A DNA stretch of 64,000 nt from Merluccius polli (GCA_030340625.1 JAOPHQ010002010.1:159501-223500), one strand, 5' to 3'; positions 31,750 through 45,011 are shown, counted from the stretch's first letter. Numbers and translations: made by a program. Notes: generated by a model not told the origin, from the letters alone.

Positions 31750-34700
31750 GGTTTTGAATATAGTGTAAGTATTAGTTATAACTGGAGGAATAATTGTATG
31801 TTATCTTGTTATCTATGCTATCTTATCTCCTGTTTAAGATGTTTTTTGGAGAAAGTCTTGACACAAATCCAAAGCTGAATATATGATGTTACTGAATAAC
31901 TGGAAATGTTTCTCTCTGTGTCTTGTCTTGGTGCATGTGTTGTGGTTGGCAGCAGCAGCAACAATAGCAAAATAGTTTACTCTAAATATTTATAAGCCCC
32001 AGTGGAAGTTCACCTGATGTGCCCACCAGACCATGAGGTAGGAGAAGACAGCAATCCACATAATTGAGCCCAGGAAGGTCATCACAAAGAATCTTTTTGA
32101 CGTCTTAGGGCGACGGGGGCGGTAAACACAGAATGAGATGATTTTAAGATACAGAGACATACAAGCGGTAGAAGTGGTCTTCTGTCAGCTCTGCACAGGA
32201 CTTACGGGGTTGCGGACGTCAGGAATCGTCAGCCACAGTGGGAAGATGATGGGCAACAGGAAGAGGTAGGTGGCTTGCTTACGTCTGGTGTCTGGCCACT
32301 CTAAAGACAGAGGCTCCTCGTTTTCTTCTTCCTTCTCGTCATCATCCTCCTCCTCCTCCTCCTCATCCTCCTCCTCGTCGCTGACGTCTTCGCTGTCACT
32401 CTCCTCCTCGCTGTCCTCTTCGCTGTCCTCCTTCTCGCTGCCAGAGTGGTGGGAACCATCTGAGCCCTTGTCTCCTGCTGGCACATCCTCCTATAGGAGG
32501 GAAGGAGGTTTTTACAACCTGTAAACTGGAAGGCAATAGAAAGAGGCAGAGATATATTTTGATCCACACCCCAAAGGTGTGAGTGGATAACGCTGCTGTA
32601 CTTTTACTTTGGAAAGGGGGGGTGCCTGTTTTGTTCTTGAGTTGCAGAGGGGGTGTACGTGTTGGAGTCTAAAGTAGACTAGTACATTGGCGTCAGGTAT
32701 TAAAGATTGACTTGTCTGTCTTTTTGGAGAGGGCAAGTACCTTCTTGTCTTTCTGCGGCTCTGTCTTTTCTGTCTCCTTGGCTGGTGGTGCAGCCTCTGG
32801 TACTTTGGATTGCTCAGTCTTGTCTCCTTCATCTAGAAACAATACATATATTTATTGATGTGAATCATGTATTTTTCATGTATTTCTCAAGTACAGCCTA
32901 AAGCGTTTGGGGTTAGGGATCGGTATACTGGCTGACTGTCAGTATTTGGATGTTTAAATCAAATATGACTGCAAGATCCACATAAAAACTGAAACTGAAG
33001 TTGCCATAGAGGGCTATAGTGCAGACTGCTGGCAGAACAGGCTTCCTGCAGTCCTCTGTTCAACATGAGCAATGAGACCTCATTAGTATCCAGGTAAGCC
33101 TGGTGGGCTGCTAACAGATATTTTATTCTAAATGAATATGAGAAAGGTGGTCAGAGTTCATGTGGTCCATTTTAAGGGATTTGTTATATTGCCATTGCAG
33201 TAAAGTGAGAACTGGAAATGCACTGCTTAATTAAAAAATAACATATAAAGAAATATTGAATAAGCTGAGGAACATTATGATTTTACCTTTAGTTTTAGAT
33301 TGGCTTTTGCTCTCTGCCTTCCCTCTGGCTACATTGTTTAGGGTCTCAGCCTTTTCTTTAAACCTTCCTACAAAAGACAGCAAAAACTAAATAAAACACA
33401 GCTCCAAATACTTCAGAATGGATGTGTTGGTCATGTGATGCAAATAGGTAACAATGGTGCATGGGTTTGTTTGACCATATATTAGATTGTGTACATACAT
33501 GAAAATGGTCATTTCTATCTCCATATCTTTATTTTGTTGCACCAGAGGGGTTTATCACAAATTAAAAGCAAGATAAATATACTTTATTGCATCTTATTAG
33601 CCTCATTAGCATATTGTGGTCGTCGTGGGTGTGAATGAGTGATTGGTGTTTTAAAGGGATTGGCTTGGTTCAAAGCACAGAGCGCTGCCTGTGATCCAGA
33701 TTTGGAAAGCTGATTACTCTGCTGGCTGCCTACTGCCTGCCTGGAGCCGGAGAGCCAATCAACCCGACAGCCAGGGCCACGGGAGACTGTAACGTGGGCT
33801 CTCCATGTGGCCTAGCATGGCTTAACACTCATATTAATTTGTAAAAGGATCCCACTATGATAATAATCAGTGTTATCAGTTTGCAACTAATGTCGTGCAA
33901 AATGAACGCTGTTTGTTCATTGTGTCATTGTTGTACGGTTTGTGATAACTAAAACACAGTTCACTGCATGTCTACTGGAAACCTTTTTGTATCTCTATAT
34001 AAGTAATGTAGAGATTGCACAAAGAACCGTATCAATTCTAGATATATGTATAGATTGCAGCTGGATGAATATCTGCCATTCAGTTGGATAACATGGCTAA
34101 TCCACAATGCCACGATGAGACTTGTGCCGTAACCATGGTTACAGCAGGTGTTCTGGATGAAAGACACGTACCACCTCCGAGGGGGTCCAGCGTGTGGATC
34201 ATGAGCTGGAAGATGGTGTTCCTCATGGTGCTGTTGTGCAGGGAGGCGGAGCTTCCACCACGCTGGAGGGAGGGTTTCAGCTGGCGAGAGAGGCGTGTGG
34301 TGAGAGTCAGACACCCTTCAGTCCCACTGAACTTACACCTCAGACGGCCACAATAGGTTTTACAGGTGTCAAGGTGTTCTGTCTTATGGATGGATATTTG
34401 TGTCCCCGCTGGAGTTTTCCTCAACATAGCACTGAGGTTGGCCTTTTGAAGGTTTATAAGCTTTACTACGGTGGGTTGGTCATTTGTTCAGCTTTACCTT
34501 TAACCTGTTTTTGTCCTCTGAAATAGGAGGCACATTGTTTTCTGTTTCTCCACAATCCTGTAGGAAACATAGTAGGTGGGTAAATGTGAATGAATAATTA
34601 TTCAGCATGAGTTTCATTGATATATCATTTTGTGATGGCTTCCACAGAAATAATTATGTTTGCTGTGCAATAGCATTCATCATCATTGGGAAGTGAACTC

Positions 34701-36080
34701 ATGCAAAGAGAAAAACCCTGAGCTATAGCATGGACAGGTGTACCTACTATTGTATTAATTAAGCCTTAATTACACATACCAGGATTTAGACCAGTATTAC
34801 AATGTTTTCTGCAACCAAACAGCTAAAGCCTACCTTGCACAATGCAATCTATGGTTATCTATAGTTATTTTACATGTGAACTTCAAGTAGGAGACAAGAT
34901 TTCCTACTTCAATGGACATCTTGAATACAGCTGCTGTGAGAGTAAAGTACACTGAGCGTCTTCTTACATTCTCAAAGCCATTCATACTCAGAGCAGCTCA
35001 TACCTTGTCAGGCTCCACCACCGTAATGATTTGAACAATGTTCTTATGTTTGTGGAGCTGAGACTTAAAGGCCTGCTCTATCTGGACATTGTACTTCATG
35101 AAGGTCACATAGAGCGTGTATCCGATCAGCAGCAGTGCGCTCTCCCACCACATGATGACGTTATCTAGGAAGAAGATGATGAGCAGGATGAGGCCCAGGA
35201 TGTAGAAGGACACGTCCCGGAAGAGCGGCCACCAGGTCAGGTGCAGCATCTCCCGGGAGACCAGCGCACACATCCCGATCACAAACAGGATGTTGAACAC
35301 TGCCGACCCCACGATGGTGCCGATGCCGATGTTACTGTGCGCTATGAAGACCCCGATGAGCGAGGTGAAGAGCTCCGGGGCAGAGCCTCCCGCCGCCATG
35401 AAGGTGGCCCCGGCCACGTCGTCCGAGATGGCCAGCTTGTCTGTGATCACGCCCAGGGCGGGGACGAAGAACTCGTCGCACACGATGGCGAGGGACACAA
35501 ACATGTACATCATGCCGAAGATGTGGAGGACCACCCAGCCCCTTCTCCGGTCCTCCACGGTGAAGATGTCCTGGGGGTACTCCCCCTTCATGTGTGGGGC
35601 GTCACCAGGGTGGGAGGGAGTGGTCATGTTCCCCGGAGGAGGGGTTGGCGTCGCTATGGGGGTCACCTCTGGGGTCACCGGCTCCACAGGCTCCATAGGC
35701 TCCACCGGCTTCACGTAAATGCAGTGCACAACCTTCCTATTCGTCGTGAGTGTCGGAGGGGCCTTGGTGGAGGCCGACGTGGCATTTAAAACCATGTGAT
35801 CCGCCGCGGGCCATGGACCTGGTGTTGTTTGATCTGTGAGCTCTAAGCGCTGTGTCGTGGTGATGGGTTCGTCCAGCCCCGGGGTCTCGGCAGTGCTCCT
35901 CTCGTCCACTTCCTCCAGCGTGGATCCCTCCATGGCGGAGTACTCCGCCATCTGAGGCCGGTGCCAGGGCTCAGACAGCCTGGCATTGATGGTCAGCTGG
36001 TACAGGGTACATAGGAAGACCGCCGTGAGCAGGAAGAGAACACGGCTCAGGTGAAGGCGCTTCCGTCGTGTGAAATGCAT
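30778..36080 (-). CDS. slc24a1: slc24a1, K+-dependent Na+/Ca2+ exchanger (NCKX1)
   Basis: The NCKX family extrudes Ca2+ plus K+ in exchange for Na+; NCKX1 works in rod outer segments. Exons in transcript order: 36080-35004, 34280-34172, 33367-33287, 32832-32741, 32490-32206, 32103-32014, 31444-31278, 31027-30778; 2151 nt, 716 aa, all phases close. Features: hydrophobic signal-anchor at residues 13-30, Pro/Thr-rich extracellular loop with NAT and NMT glycosylation sequons, alpha-1 repeat near 222-265 (GGSAPELFTSLIGVF, GSAVFNILFVIG), cytosolic loop with QRGGSSASLHNS and a long Glu/Asp tract in exon 32490-32206, alpha-2 repeat near 585-634 (AAGTSIPDLITSVIVARKG, GSNIFDITVG), and the C-terminus EDRIITCPVSI. 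The long N-terminal loop and NEEPLSLEWPDTR after the acidic tract favour NCKX1 over NCKX2. Start context is acaATG. The acceptor at 31028-31029 follows a 13-nt poly-C tract (coding strand). Confidence 0.93.
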
Positions 36081-37808
36081 TGTGCTCCAGACCGGTGGCG
36101 GTGCTGTTGCTTATGACAAACGTACGGGCATAAATAAGCAGTCATAAAGGTCCACAGGTCCAGCAACCTCCCCCAAAAGCCCAGGGGGTGACTAATCTGA
36201 AAGCTCCAGCGATGGGATTCATCTCATGTCCTCACTCAATGGAAAGCCCAGGCTATGATGAGTAAAAGCATCAAAAATGACCAGAAAACGTTATGACAAG
36301 TGAACCATAGCATATGTAACAATGAATTATATGAACTATAACCCAAAACATTTCTGCTGAAATAACAAACGACAAAATACATAAATAAACGTGGTATGAG
36401 CCACAAGCTTACCTTGAATTCAATAGTTTTGCCATATCAGCAATGCAAAGCCTTGATTTGCAGGTAATAATGTGCACAGCTGGGTACACTGGGACAAATG
36501 AGCGTCCAAATTGTTACCAGTAGCCAGAGGGTTATGTAGGACGCACTGCGGGACAAGTCTCCACAATGGATTACCGTAATACCTAATACCTGAAGTGTTT
36601 TAATAGGCTTATGTGCATTGTCTCACTCTCACTTTGTCTTGCCCCTACCCTAGTAATTTAAAACATATCATTTGATGCTCACTTAATTTGTGCTTTGGCA
36701 TACATTTAATTGTTATTGCTCGTTATCAAGAGCCAATGTGTGTGCAAAGCCTTAAACTCATACATACAATTATAATTAACAATTGTAAGCCTACATTGAA
36801 ATAGGTTGTTGTCCAATGACTTCCACATAAATAAATAAAGCTATACATTGATGTACATTAATGTAATTGTGTATAATGTATTTTTATTTTGCCAGGTTTG
36901 TCCCATTGAGATCAATTTTTACAAGACCTGGCCAAGAATAGCAGCAATACTGAGTTTCAATAACAAATTGACATAAATGTGAGTAACATTAAAATGATCA
37001 GATAAAACATTTGCACACAGACAACCTGGACTCAAGATTTCGCCATAGTTTCAAAAATCGTTCAGGTTTACTATGTTTTGAAGTTAACATCAGTCAACTT
37101 TCTTCCCCAGTTCTGTTTTGACTTTGGGAACAAGAAATGTAATAAACTATGCGTCAGTGATTACAGTAATTCAATAATGAGAAATGTGCATTAATTTACA
37201 ACTGAACACGTTTTCTGAATAATAAACGCGGGTTGCAAAGTAGCCCTTTACTCATTCAGCACTTGTTTCACCCGGACGCAATACGCGTTGCACATCACAA
37301 ATTATCGAAAAGACGATAGGCATGTATGACGCTTTGTCGCGATTGAATAAAACAATAGTTTCTAAATTCAGAACTGCAGTAAAGTTGTCGTCCATATCAA
37401 TATAATAGTCTTTTGTGCTATACTCACTGCATAATGCAATCTATAGTTAGCCACATTGGCTAGCCAGTGTTAGGATTACAACCTCCTCAGTCTCGTCCTC
37501 TCCACAGGAAACCCAGCAGAAGGTGAGTTATTGTTGTGGTGTCACCTACTTTAAACGTTGCCCTCATCGCACTTCTCACGGCTTTCCTTATGTCTTATGT
37601 GTTTCTTATGTGTTGCGAATAGCTAACATGGTTCATGTTATAAGCTTAATATAACATACGCGTAAAACTCCTGTGACCTGCAGGCTGCAGTGCACTTTAA
37701 ACAACCGCTCACATTTGGAGAGGAAGCCATACAAAATGCTACAACTATATTTCAGTTTAAAACAAAAAAAAATCTATTCATACTATATTACGTTTTTTTT
37801 GTCTTCAG
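36081..37808. promoter_or_regulatory. Divergent intergenic region, slc24a1 and ints14
   Basis: The region holds the upstream sequence of slc24a1 (minus) and ints14 (plus). A likely non-coding first exon of ints14 ends at 37522 (gcagaag then gtgagt). A short CpG-bearing patch lies at about 37265-37290. Otherwise AT-rich with no gene seen. Confidence 0.4.
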
Positions 37809-37850
37809 TCCAGGGTACATTGCGGGGTTGCTATCTCCAGGGTCTCCGCC

Positions 37851-40800
37851 ATGCCCACCGTGGTGGTGATGGACGTGTCCCTCTCCATGACCCGTCCGGT
37901 GTCCCAGGAGGGCAGCGAGGAGCTGCAGCGGAAGCACCTGGCAGTGCACGGCCTCACCATGCTGCTGGAGCACATGGCCGCCAACTACCGCCTGGAGTTC
38001 ACCTCCCTGGTGGCCTTCTCCTCCCTCTGGGAGCTGCTGGTGCCCTTCACCAGGGACTACAACACGCTGCAGGTAAGGCACAAGGGCCACTGGTGCTTAG
38101 GGTTAGAGGGTTGGGGTAGGGTTTAGGGGCAGGGTTAGGGTTAGAGGGTTAGGGTTAGAGGGTTAGGGTAGGGTTGGGGTTAAGGGTTAGGGTTGGGGTA
38201 GGGTTACTAAAGTCAGTATTTGTTCGATTTCTTCTGTTTATTGTGCAGGAGGCGCTGAGTAACCTGGAAGACTATGACAAGACGTGCATTGAGTCAGCCC
38301 TCAACGGAGTGAGCAACGTGGTGCAGCAGGAATGGGGCAGCTCCTGTCCGTGTCAGGTATCGCTATTGTCTTTTCATTCACTTTTAATCACAATTCCAAA
38401 TGAGTTTGTTGTAGTTGTTGTTTGACTGACTTGGGGCGGAGGTACTGTTATGTTGGTGGCTAGTGGGTGTGAGCTGTTCTGTCATTGTGTGTAGGTGGTG
38501 CTGGTGACAGATGGCTCTCTTGGTATTGGGAAGGGTTCCCTACGTCATTCCCTCCAAACACTGAAACAGCGTGCAGACGACAAAAAGTTCCCCCTCCCGT
38601 TTCCTTTTCCTACCAAGATGTTCATCATGTGTGTTGCCAACGCAGAGGAGGTATCCAGTCCATCCATCCATCCATCCCACTTAGTCACATCTTTCCTCAA
38701 ATGACAATAGTAACATAGTAATTACATCTTACTTATTAACTACTTTACACTGTTGCCTTTTGCTCACATATTGAATAGATTCATTAATTCATGCGACATA
38801 TTTGTTGCAACATAATATTTACTTATTGTGACTGTCATGGTGTAATAGTGTTGCTTCTGAGGTTGGTGTAATATCATGTACATATAATATGATTTATAAT
38901 AATGTTATATGATCTATTGTACTGCCAGTTGCAGACAACTGACGCTATGGACAACTTGGAGGAGCTGCTGCGTCTCAGTGGAGGTGAAGGGCAGATCTTC
39001 ACAATGGATGGGCCACTGTGTTTGAAGAGTGTACAGGCCATGTTTGGGTAAAACAAGACTATGCATTTTATATTTTATGTTTCTTTGGATCTGATTGTAA
39101 ATAATTATACTTGTTAGATGTAATAATAATAATAATAATAGTGTAACTACTATTTTGTAACCACCAGTAGAAGTACCTTAGTACCTTAAAATGATTTAAT
39201 AATCATTATTAATTAATAAAAACATTATACATGTTTGACATGACATTTTAGAGAAAAAAAGTGTGTTTGTGTGTGTGCAGGAGGCTCATAGAGCAGGCGT
39301 ACTCCCCCTTCCATGCGGTTCTGCGCTGCGGGAACCTGTCCTCAGATGTGCAGGTGTTCCCTCGGCCGGAGCCTGTGGTGGTGGATGACGAAGTGGACCC
39401 AATGCCCAGGGTGGTCAACACAGGTACCCAGTCCTCTAGCAGCACGTGTATATGCTAGGTTCACGTCAACTATGTAGAAGGCTTAACTGATTTCCCCCGT
39501 TTCACTTATTGCAGACTTGGAGATTGTGGGATTCATTGAGATAGGTGACATTTCAAGCCCCCCTGTCACATCCCGACACTTGGTACTGCCCATCGCCGTA
39601 AACAAAGGTTTGCATTTCTTCTTTTGAACCGTGTAGGAGGGTGGTCAACTCCCAGCCAAAGGTTCTGGGTTAACCTGTAGGCATCCTCATGCAAGATTTC
39701 TTACCCCTACCTGCTGATGAATGACCTCTGAATTCACTGTGCGTCGCAACGGATGAAGGCGTTTAGCCTAATTGGCTAAAAAAAAAATGTTGTAATTGTA
39801 AGTGACTGTATTGTGCTTTAGAAAACCTTCCATTACGTGTGCACACGCAATTGTAAAACGGTTACAAATGAGACTGTTTTGTTCTCCAGAGGTGGATGAT
39901 GTTGGGACAGGAGCTGCAGAGGAGCCTGAGGAGGAGGTTTCCGCAAGTCAAATGGCAGGAAAGAGTCCAAACTTCTGTGTCCTTTTACACGGCAGTTTAA
40001 AGGTGGAGGGCATGGTGGCACTGGTCCAGCTGGGGTGAGTGGCTTTACACCTAATGTGCCCTTAATAACAACTCATAAGACCCTGGTCTGTCTGACTCAT
40101 AAAGGGCAATAACTTACATGCCCATACTTTTAAGGTACAATATGCAATGTAGACCTTAGGAATCCAGGTGAATGTTTTCAGCAAGCCTCCCTTTTTGAGG
40201 GTGGAGAGGGAGGAGTGAGGAGCAGTTTCCTTGCATATTTTACCTTTTAATGCTAGACAACTGCATTGGAATTGCATTAGGCTATTGTTAAAATGAATGA
40301 CCTGTCAACTGCTCATCTGTTCCCCAGGCCAGACTGGTATGGCATGCTGTACTCCCAAGCAGACAGCAAGAAGAAGTCCAATCTCATGGTATCTCTGTTT
40401 GAGCCTGGCCCAGAGCCTTTGCCTTGGCTGGGCAAGGTCTCGCAACTGGGGCCAATATCTGGTAATTTACATAACGCAATAAAAAAAAACACATTCATGT
40501 CAATGTTTTTGCATTAACAAAACAATAAGCCTATGCACGTCTACAACACTGGCATAGTTGTAGTTGATTATTGGTGCTGCTCTTTCAGAGGCTATTGAAA
40601 ACCCCTATGGGGAGGACGACAGTAAGAGTCCATTCCCAGTCCAACCCCAGATTAAACGAAGCTATGCCCAGAATGTTACCGTGTGGATCAAGGCTAGTGG
40701 ATTACAGGTAAAATGCCTCATACATCCATCAAGGTTACATGTTTACAATCATTTAACAATTGAGGATTTCATTTTATGGATGTATAAGTGGATTGTATTT

Positions 40801-41263
40801 GCTGTTCTTCACGCATGTTGCTCACATTGCTGTGGCATGCGTTCCTCCTCCACAGACTGACGTGCAGAAGATCCTGAGAAATGCTCGGAAGCTTCCGGAG
40901 AAGACCCAAACCTTCTATAAGGTGAATGCTCTTGAAAAGCCACTCTGCCGGGCTGTCCTTCAGAAATGCAGTCGCGCTGGTTTCCTGTCATTTGGTTTTA
41001 ATGTAAATATTTGCCTGTCTACCCGCCAGGAGCTGAACCGCCTGCGGAAGGCTGCGTTGGCCTTCGGTTTCCGCGAGCTCCTGAAGGGAGTGGGGGATCT
41101 CCTGGAGAGGGAGTGCACTCTGCTTCCAGACTCGGCCCACCCCGACGCCGCCTTCCAGCTCTCCCACGCCGCCAAGCAGCTCAAGCTGGCCAGTGCCGGG
41201 GACTCCCAGTATGCTGCCTTCGACCAAAACATTGCACCGATGCACACCGACTTCTCAAGCTGA
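37851..41263 (+). CDS. ints14: ints14, Integrator complex subunit 14 (VWA9)
   Basis: Subunit of the Integrator complex, which cleaves snRNA and paused Pol II transcripts in the nucleus. Exons: 37851-38072, 38249-38356, 38495-38650, 38929-39047, 39281-39423, 39515-39607, 39890-40034, 40328-40461, 40589-40707, 40856-40921, 41030-41263; 1539 nt, 512 aa (human about 518). It starts MPTVVVMDVSLSM, a von Willebrand A domain with a MIDAS DxSxS at D8, S10, S12 and a later VTDGSLGIGKGSLRHSL segment. The middle and end (LHGSLKVEGMVALVQLG, YSQADSKKKSNLM, SYAQNVTVWIK, RNARKLPEKTQTFYK) match the family. The start lies 42 nt into an exon that begins after the acceptor at 37808. An aataaa signal follows at 41637-41642. 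Human INTS14, SLC24A1 and DENND4A are also close neighbours. Confidence 0.96.
38095..38210. repeat. Interstitial telomere-like (TTAGGG)n tract
   Basis: About 115 bp of ttaggg units mixed with variants (gggttagaggg, ggggtaggg), in the 176-bp second intron of ints14, starting 22 bp after the donor. Confidence 0.9.
39625..39780. repeat. SINE-like fragment in an ints14 intron
   Basis: The tRNA-like text caactcccagccaaaggttc, followed by catcctcatgcaag and cttacccctacctgctgatg, is related in reverse to the copy at 1680. Confidence 0.5.
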
Positions 41264-41636
41264 GGGGCAGCGCAGTCCAGTTGCGAAATAACTAATGACT
41301 CTTAAAAAAAAAAAAATCAGCACTTCATGTGGGGCTGTGCTCCAAAATGGCTGCCAAGTTAAGACACACAGCTCCTTGTGTATCTTCTGTTAAACCAGTA
41401 TTGACGGAAATGGCTAACAATATGGAGAGTCAAGTAGATGGCTGCAAATAGAGTACAGACTCAGTATTGGCACATGCACATATTTGTGGATGTGCGAGAC
41501 CATGTTTTCTTAAATGGTAGCATGTACATATTTTTTTAGTGTTTATAGTACCTTTTCATGAGACTGCATAAGACTGCATTTTTATTTGTGAGTTATGTTG
41601 TTTAATTACCGTCTCTAACAAACTTGGGAATTTATT

Positions 41637-41642
41637 AATAAA
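41637..41642 (+). terminator. ints14 poly(A) signal
   Basis: aataaa 374 nt after the stop codon, in an AT-rich 3' UTR. Confidence 0.7.
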
Positions 41643-41699
41643 GTTGCCATTTGTAATTACTGTAGTAATGATTAACATGTAGCAGACATTTCTAGGTTC

Positions 41700-43015
41700 A
41701 ATAAATAATTATCCGCAATAGTACAAACAAAATTGATTAAAATATATGGTGTACATTACTCAGAATTAAATTTAATCCACAGATCAATGTGTGTTACAAT
41801 GTGCAGATTAAAGCTTAACCAAAATTAATTGGAAATTGGAATTAATTGGAAATAAGGAGATAAATAAGGGAGTAAAGGTCAAGACCCATCCCTAAGATTA
41901 AAATACCATTAAACTAAAAGGCTATTCTGAGTAGTTGCATACGTAAGGAATGGAAGGAAAAGTCACAAAATAATGCAAATGAAAACCCCTATGCAATCCA
42001 TTACAAGGATTCCATGAATGTATACATATTTCTCAGAAAAAGCCTTATTGTTTGTGGAAATTCATTTGGAAAATTACAAAATAGGTTGTGCTACAGTATA
42101 AAAACTAAACGGATTTCATTTGTGTATGAACTGAATTACGACAACTTCTCAATTTCTCATAGGAAATGACTAGCACATCAGATAACACTTCACGATCCAT
42201 ACAGACCGGAAACATGACTACTCAGAAGATTTAAATCAAACCATTTCATTGAAGACTGTAAGCAAGTGTGAAAAGAATGGACGACATAAATATGAAGGTA
42301 TTCTTGGAGCAAAAAAAAAATGAGCACCTGTGACAGTGGAATTTGTAATTGTAGAAAATAAAAATATAAAGTCCCACATGTGTATAAGTAAATTTAAAGT
42401 CACAGAGAAAAATGCTTTAGGAGTTGCAAACTTGTAGAATTTTGTTTGCTCTCCCACAAACAACAACAATTAGTTACCTCCTCAGATTTTCCATTGCAGG
42501 TGCACAAATCCTATTCTACAAATCACAAATTAAGAAATGCATACGCTCATTTTTGCTACAGTGCTGCAGTGAATATGGTGCAAAACACATTCACACACCT
42601 GTATCAGTTTGAAGTCATGGACAGAGTTGCACACCTGTAGAATATTTTCTCACAAATAAAAAAAATGTTCTTGGATACAGTTGTAGTCAACTTACTACTA
42701 CTACTTGAATCTGCCGCTACGAGTCTCAAATGCCGTTTTTTCGCTCACAAATGACAAATGGCTCCTCGCGCTCTCACTTTGGCACCACACCTCAGTGAAA
42801 TGTGGAGCAAAAGTGACTTGTGCACCTGTAGCGCCAGGGGCGGGTAACTGCTCAGAGATCGACAACCATTTTGGCCAATCAAAGGAGCTTGTTTGGGCAC
42901 GTATCCCTTGGCGACCGAACAAAAAAATAGAAAAAAAACTCCAGCCTCCAATCTCCATCTTCTTCCCGACATTATGTTTTGTGATATCACCACCATTATA
43001 CTTTTGTTTGTATGA
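41700..43015. other. Intergenic, unclassified repeats
   Basis: The segment around 42280-42680 contains repeated short phrases (cacctgt, gtagaat, tttgctc/cacaaa) suggesting an old interspersed element, but I cannot define its ends. No gene seen. Confidence 0.35.
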
Positions 43016-43915
43016 AGTTAAATTACGTAAGTTACGCAATTTTCGTAAGTTACGTAAATTGCGTAACTTTACGTAAATTGCATAACTTACGTAAATTGCG
43101 TAAATAACTTACGTAATTTAACTTACGTAATTTAATTTACGTAAAGTTACGCAATTTACGTAACTTACGTAAATTAAATTACGTAAGTTAAATTACGTAA
43201 GTCATTTACGCAATTTACGTAAGTTACGTAAATTGCGTAAATAACTTACGTAATTTAACTTACGTAATTTAATTTACGTAAGTTACGTAAATTGCGTAAC
43301 GTACGTAAATTGCGTAAATAACTTTAATTTACGTAAAGTTACGCAATTTACGTAACTTACGTAAATTAAATTACGTAAATTAAATTACGTAAGTTATTTA
43401 CGCAATTTACGTAAGTTATTTACGCAATTTACGTAACTTACGTAAATTAAATTACGTAAGTTAAATTACGTAAGTTATTTACGCAATTTACGTAACTTAC
43501 GTAAATTAAATTACGTAAGTTAAATTACGTAAGTTATTTACGCAATTTACGTAACTTACGTAAATTGCGTAAATAACTTACGTAATTTAACTTACGTAAA
43601 GTTACGCAATTTACGTAACTTACGTAAATTGCGTAAATAACTTACGTAATTTAACTTACGTAATTTAATTTACGTAAGTTACGTAAATTGCGTAACTTTA
43701 CGTAAATTAAATTACGTAAGTTAAATTACGTAAGTTATTTACGTAAGTTACGTTATTTACGTAAATTGCGTAACTTACGTAAATTACGTAAATAACTTAC
43801 GTAATTTGCGTAACTTACGTAAATTACGTAAATAACGTAACTTACGCAAATTACGTAAGTTATTTACGTAACTTACGTAACTTACGACGTAAGTTATTTA
43901 CGTAATTTAAGTTAT
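43016..43915. repeat. Palindromic ACGTAA satellite array
   Basis: About 900 bp made almost only of ttacgtaa, aattgcgtaa and aataac/aatttaac linkers. By hand I count about 55 ttacgtaa octamers. Almost every block is self-complementary; one 89-bp palindrome has perfect 44-bp arms at 43511-43554 and 43556-43599 around a single C. No open reading frame of note and no other copy in the window. Confidence 0.95.
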
Positions 43916-44289
43916 ATATAGGCTACTGGTGGTATACAGTGATGTGTCGTTTCGTTTGTTTTCACTCTGGTCCAAACGCCGCACCACTGGCAGGGCTTCA
44001 TGTTTCCATGACGACGGACCAGAAAAGACGCGCGTGACGTCATGTTGACATGACTCCCGATTGTTAAAATGAGTCTCAAAGTAACGATTAACTTTAACAA
44101 CAGAGACACACGTAGGCTACGCACTACACAGGTACTTGTGGCGCTGCTGCCGCGCTAATGGCGCTAACGGACCTAACCGGGCTCTACCTGGTAAACGGTG
44201 CCTGGACTGAGACTCCAGCACTCACCGATATGGTATTATATGATTGATTCATTATGTGTATTTTAGACGTTACAACCGTCCCTGACACG

Positions 44290-44327
44290 TGTTACAACCG
44301 TCCCTGTACACTGGGACGGTTGTAACA
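44290..44327. repeat. Perfect 15-bp hairpin, gttacaaccgtccc
   Basis: Arms 44290-44304 and 44313-44327 with an 8-nt loop; gttacaaccgtccc also stands just upstream at about 44270 and a variant at 44500. Confidence 0.85.
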
Positions 44328-44637
44328 GTGGAAAGACTTTATTAAAAGCAATTTTGCAACCCCCTACATATATTCATAAAGCCACTTAAATACATTATTT
44401 CAGCAGCTGACAGATTGAAGTTTATAATATAACAATATAACAAATTGGTTATTCCAGTGTAAATGGTTTTTGATGTATTGCTAAAAATTGCAAAAAGTGT
44501 TACAACTGTCCCTGGTCTCCCTACCGAATGACATTGTTTTGCAGCACTTTGAATTTGTTCTTAAGTTTCACAGTCAAACCAGAAAACCACGCAGAGCAGG
44601 CACAATCCACATGACATTGAATCAGAGTTTGTACCAA

Positions 44638-45011
44638 TCATTTCTTTACAGAAAAATCTAAAAGCTTTGTCTTGCGATATAAGAACTTCAATTTACAGGC
44701 ACATTTGTCTAAAACTTTTTCTGCAATAGATTCACCACTAAGTGATTGATCCAATGTTAGACCCAGATATGTGACATTTGATTTAGACACAATTTCAGAC
44801 CCATTACACATCACTTTTAAAGTATTTGATTTTGCCAACTTCCCCACATGCTATACTCTGTGGATCAGAGAGGGTCCCCTCTACATCGCAAACCTGTGTC
44901 CTATCTGTTAGGTAAGAAGAGAACCATTTGAGTGCTGAGCTGCTAAAACCCATGCACTGCAATTTAGAAATCAAAATATCGTGGTTCACGGTATCGAATG
45001 CTTTTTGCAGT
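44638..45011 (-). pseudogene. LINE reverse transcriptase fragment
   Basis: Minus-strand translation gives KAFDTVNHDILISKL followed by WFSSYLTDRTQVCDVEG. After an internal loss, a second frame gives NVTYLGLTLDQSLSGESIAE and KLKFLYRKTKLL, typical of fish non-LTR reverse transcriptases. The catalytic YADD part and the PQGS motif are missing. It abuts the left end of the Harbinger element. Confidence 0.8.

Noticed and set aside
35241..35789. 182-codon plus-strand frame
   Set aside because: Antisense to the first slc24a1 coding exon.
38095..38210. TTAGGG tract considered as a chromosome end
   Set aside because: It is short, degenerate and inside an intron with coding exons on both sides.
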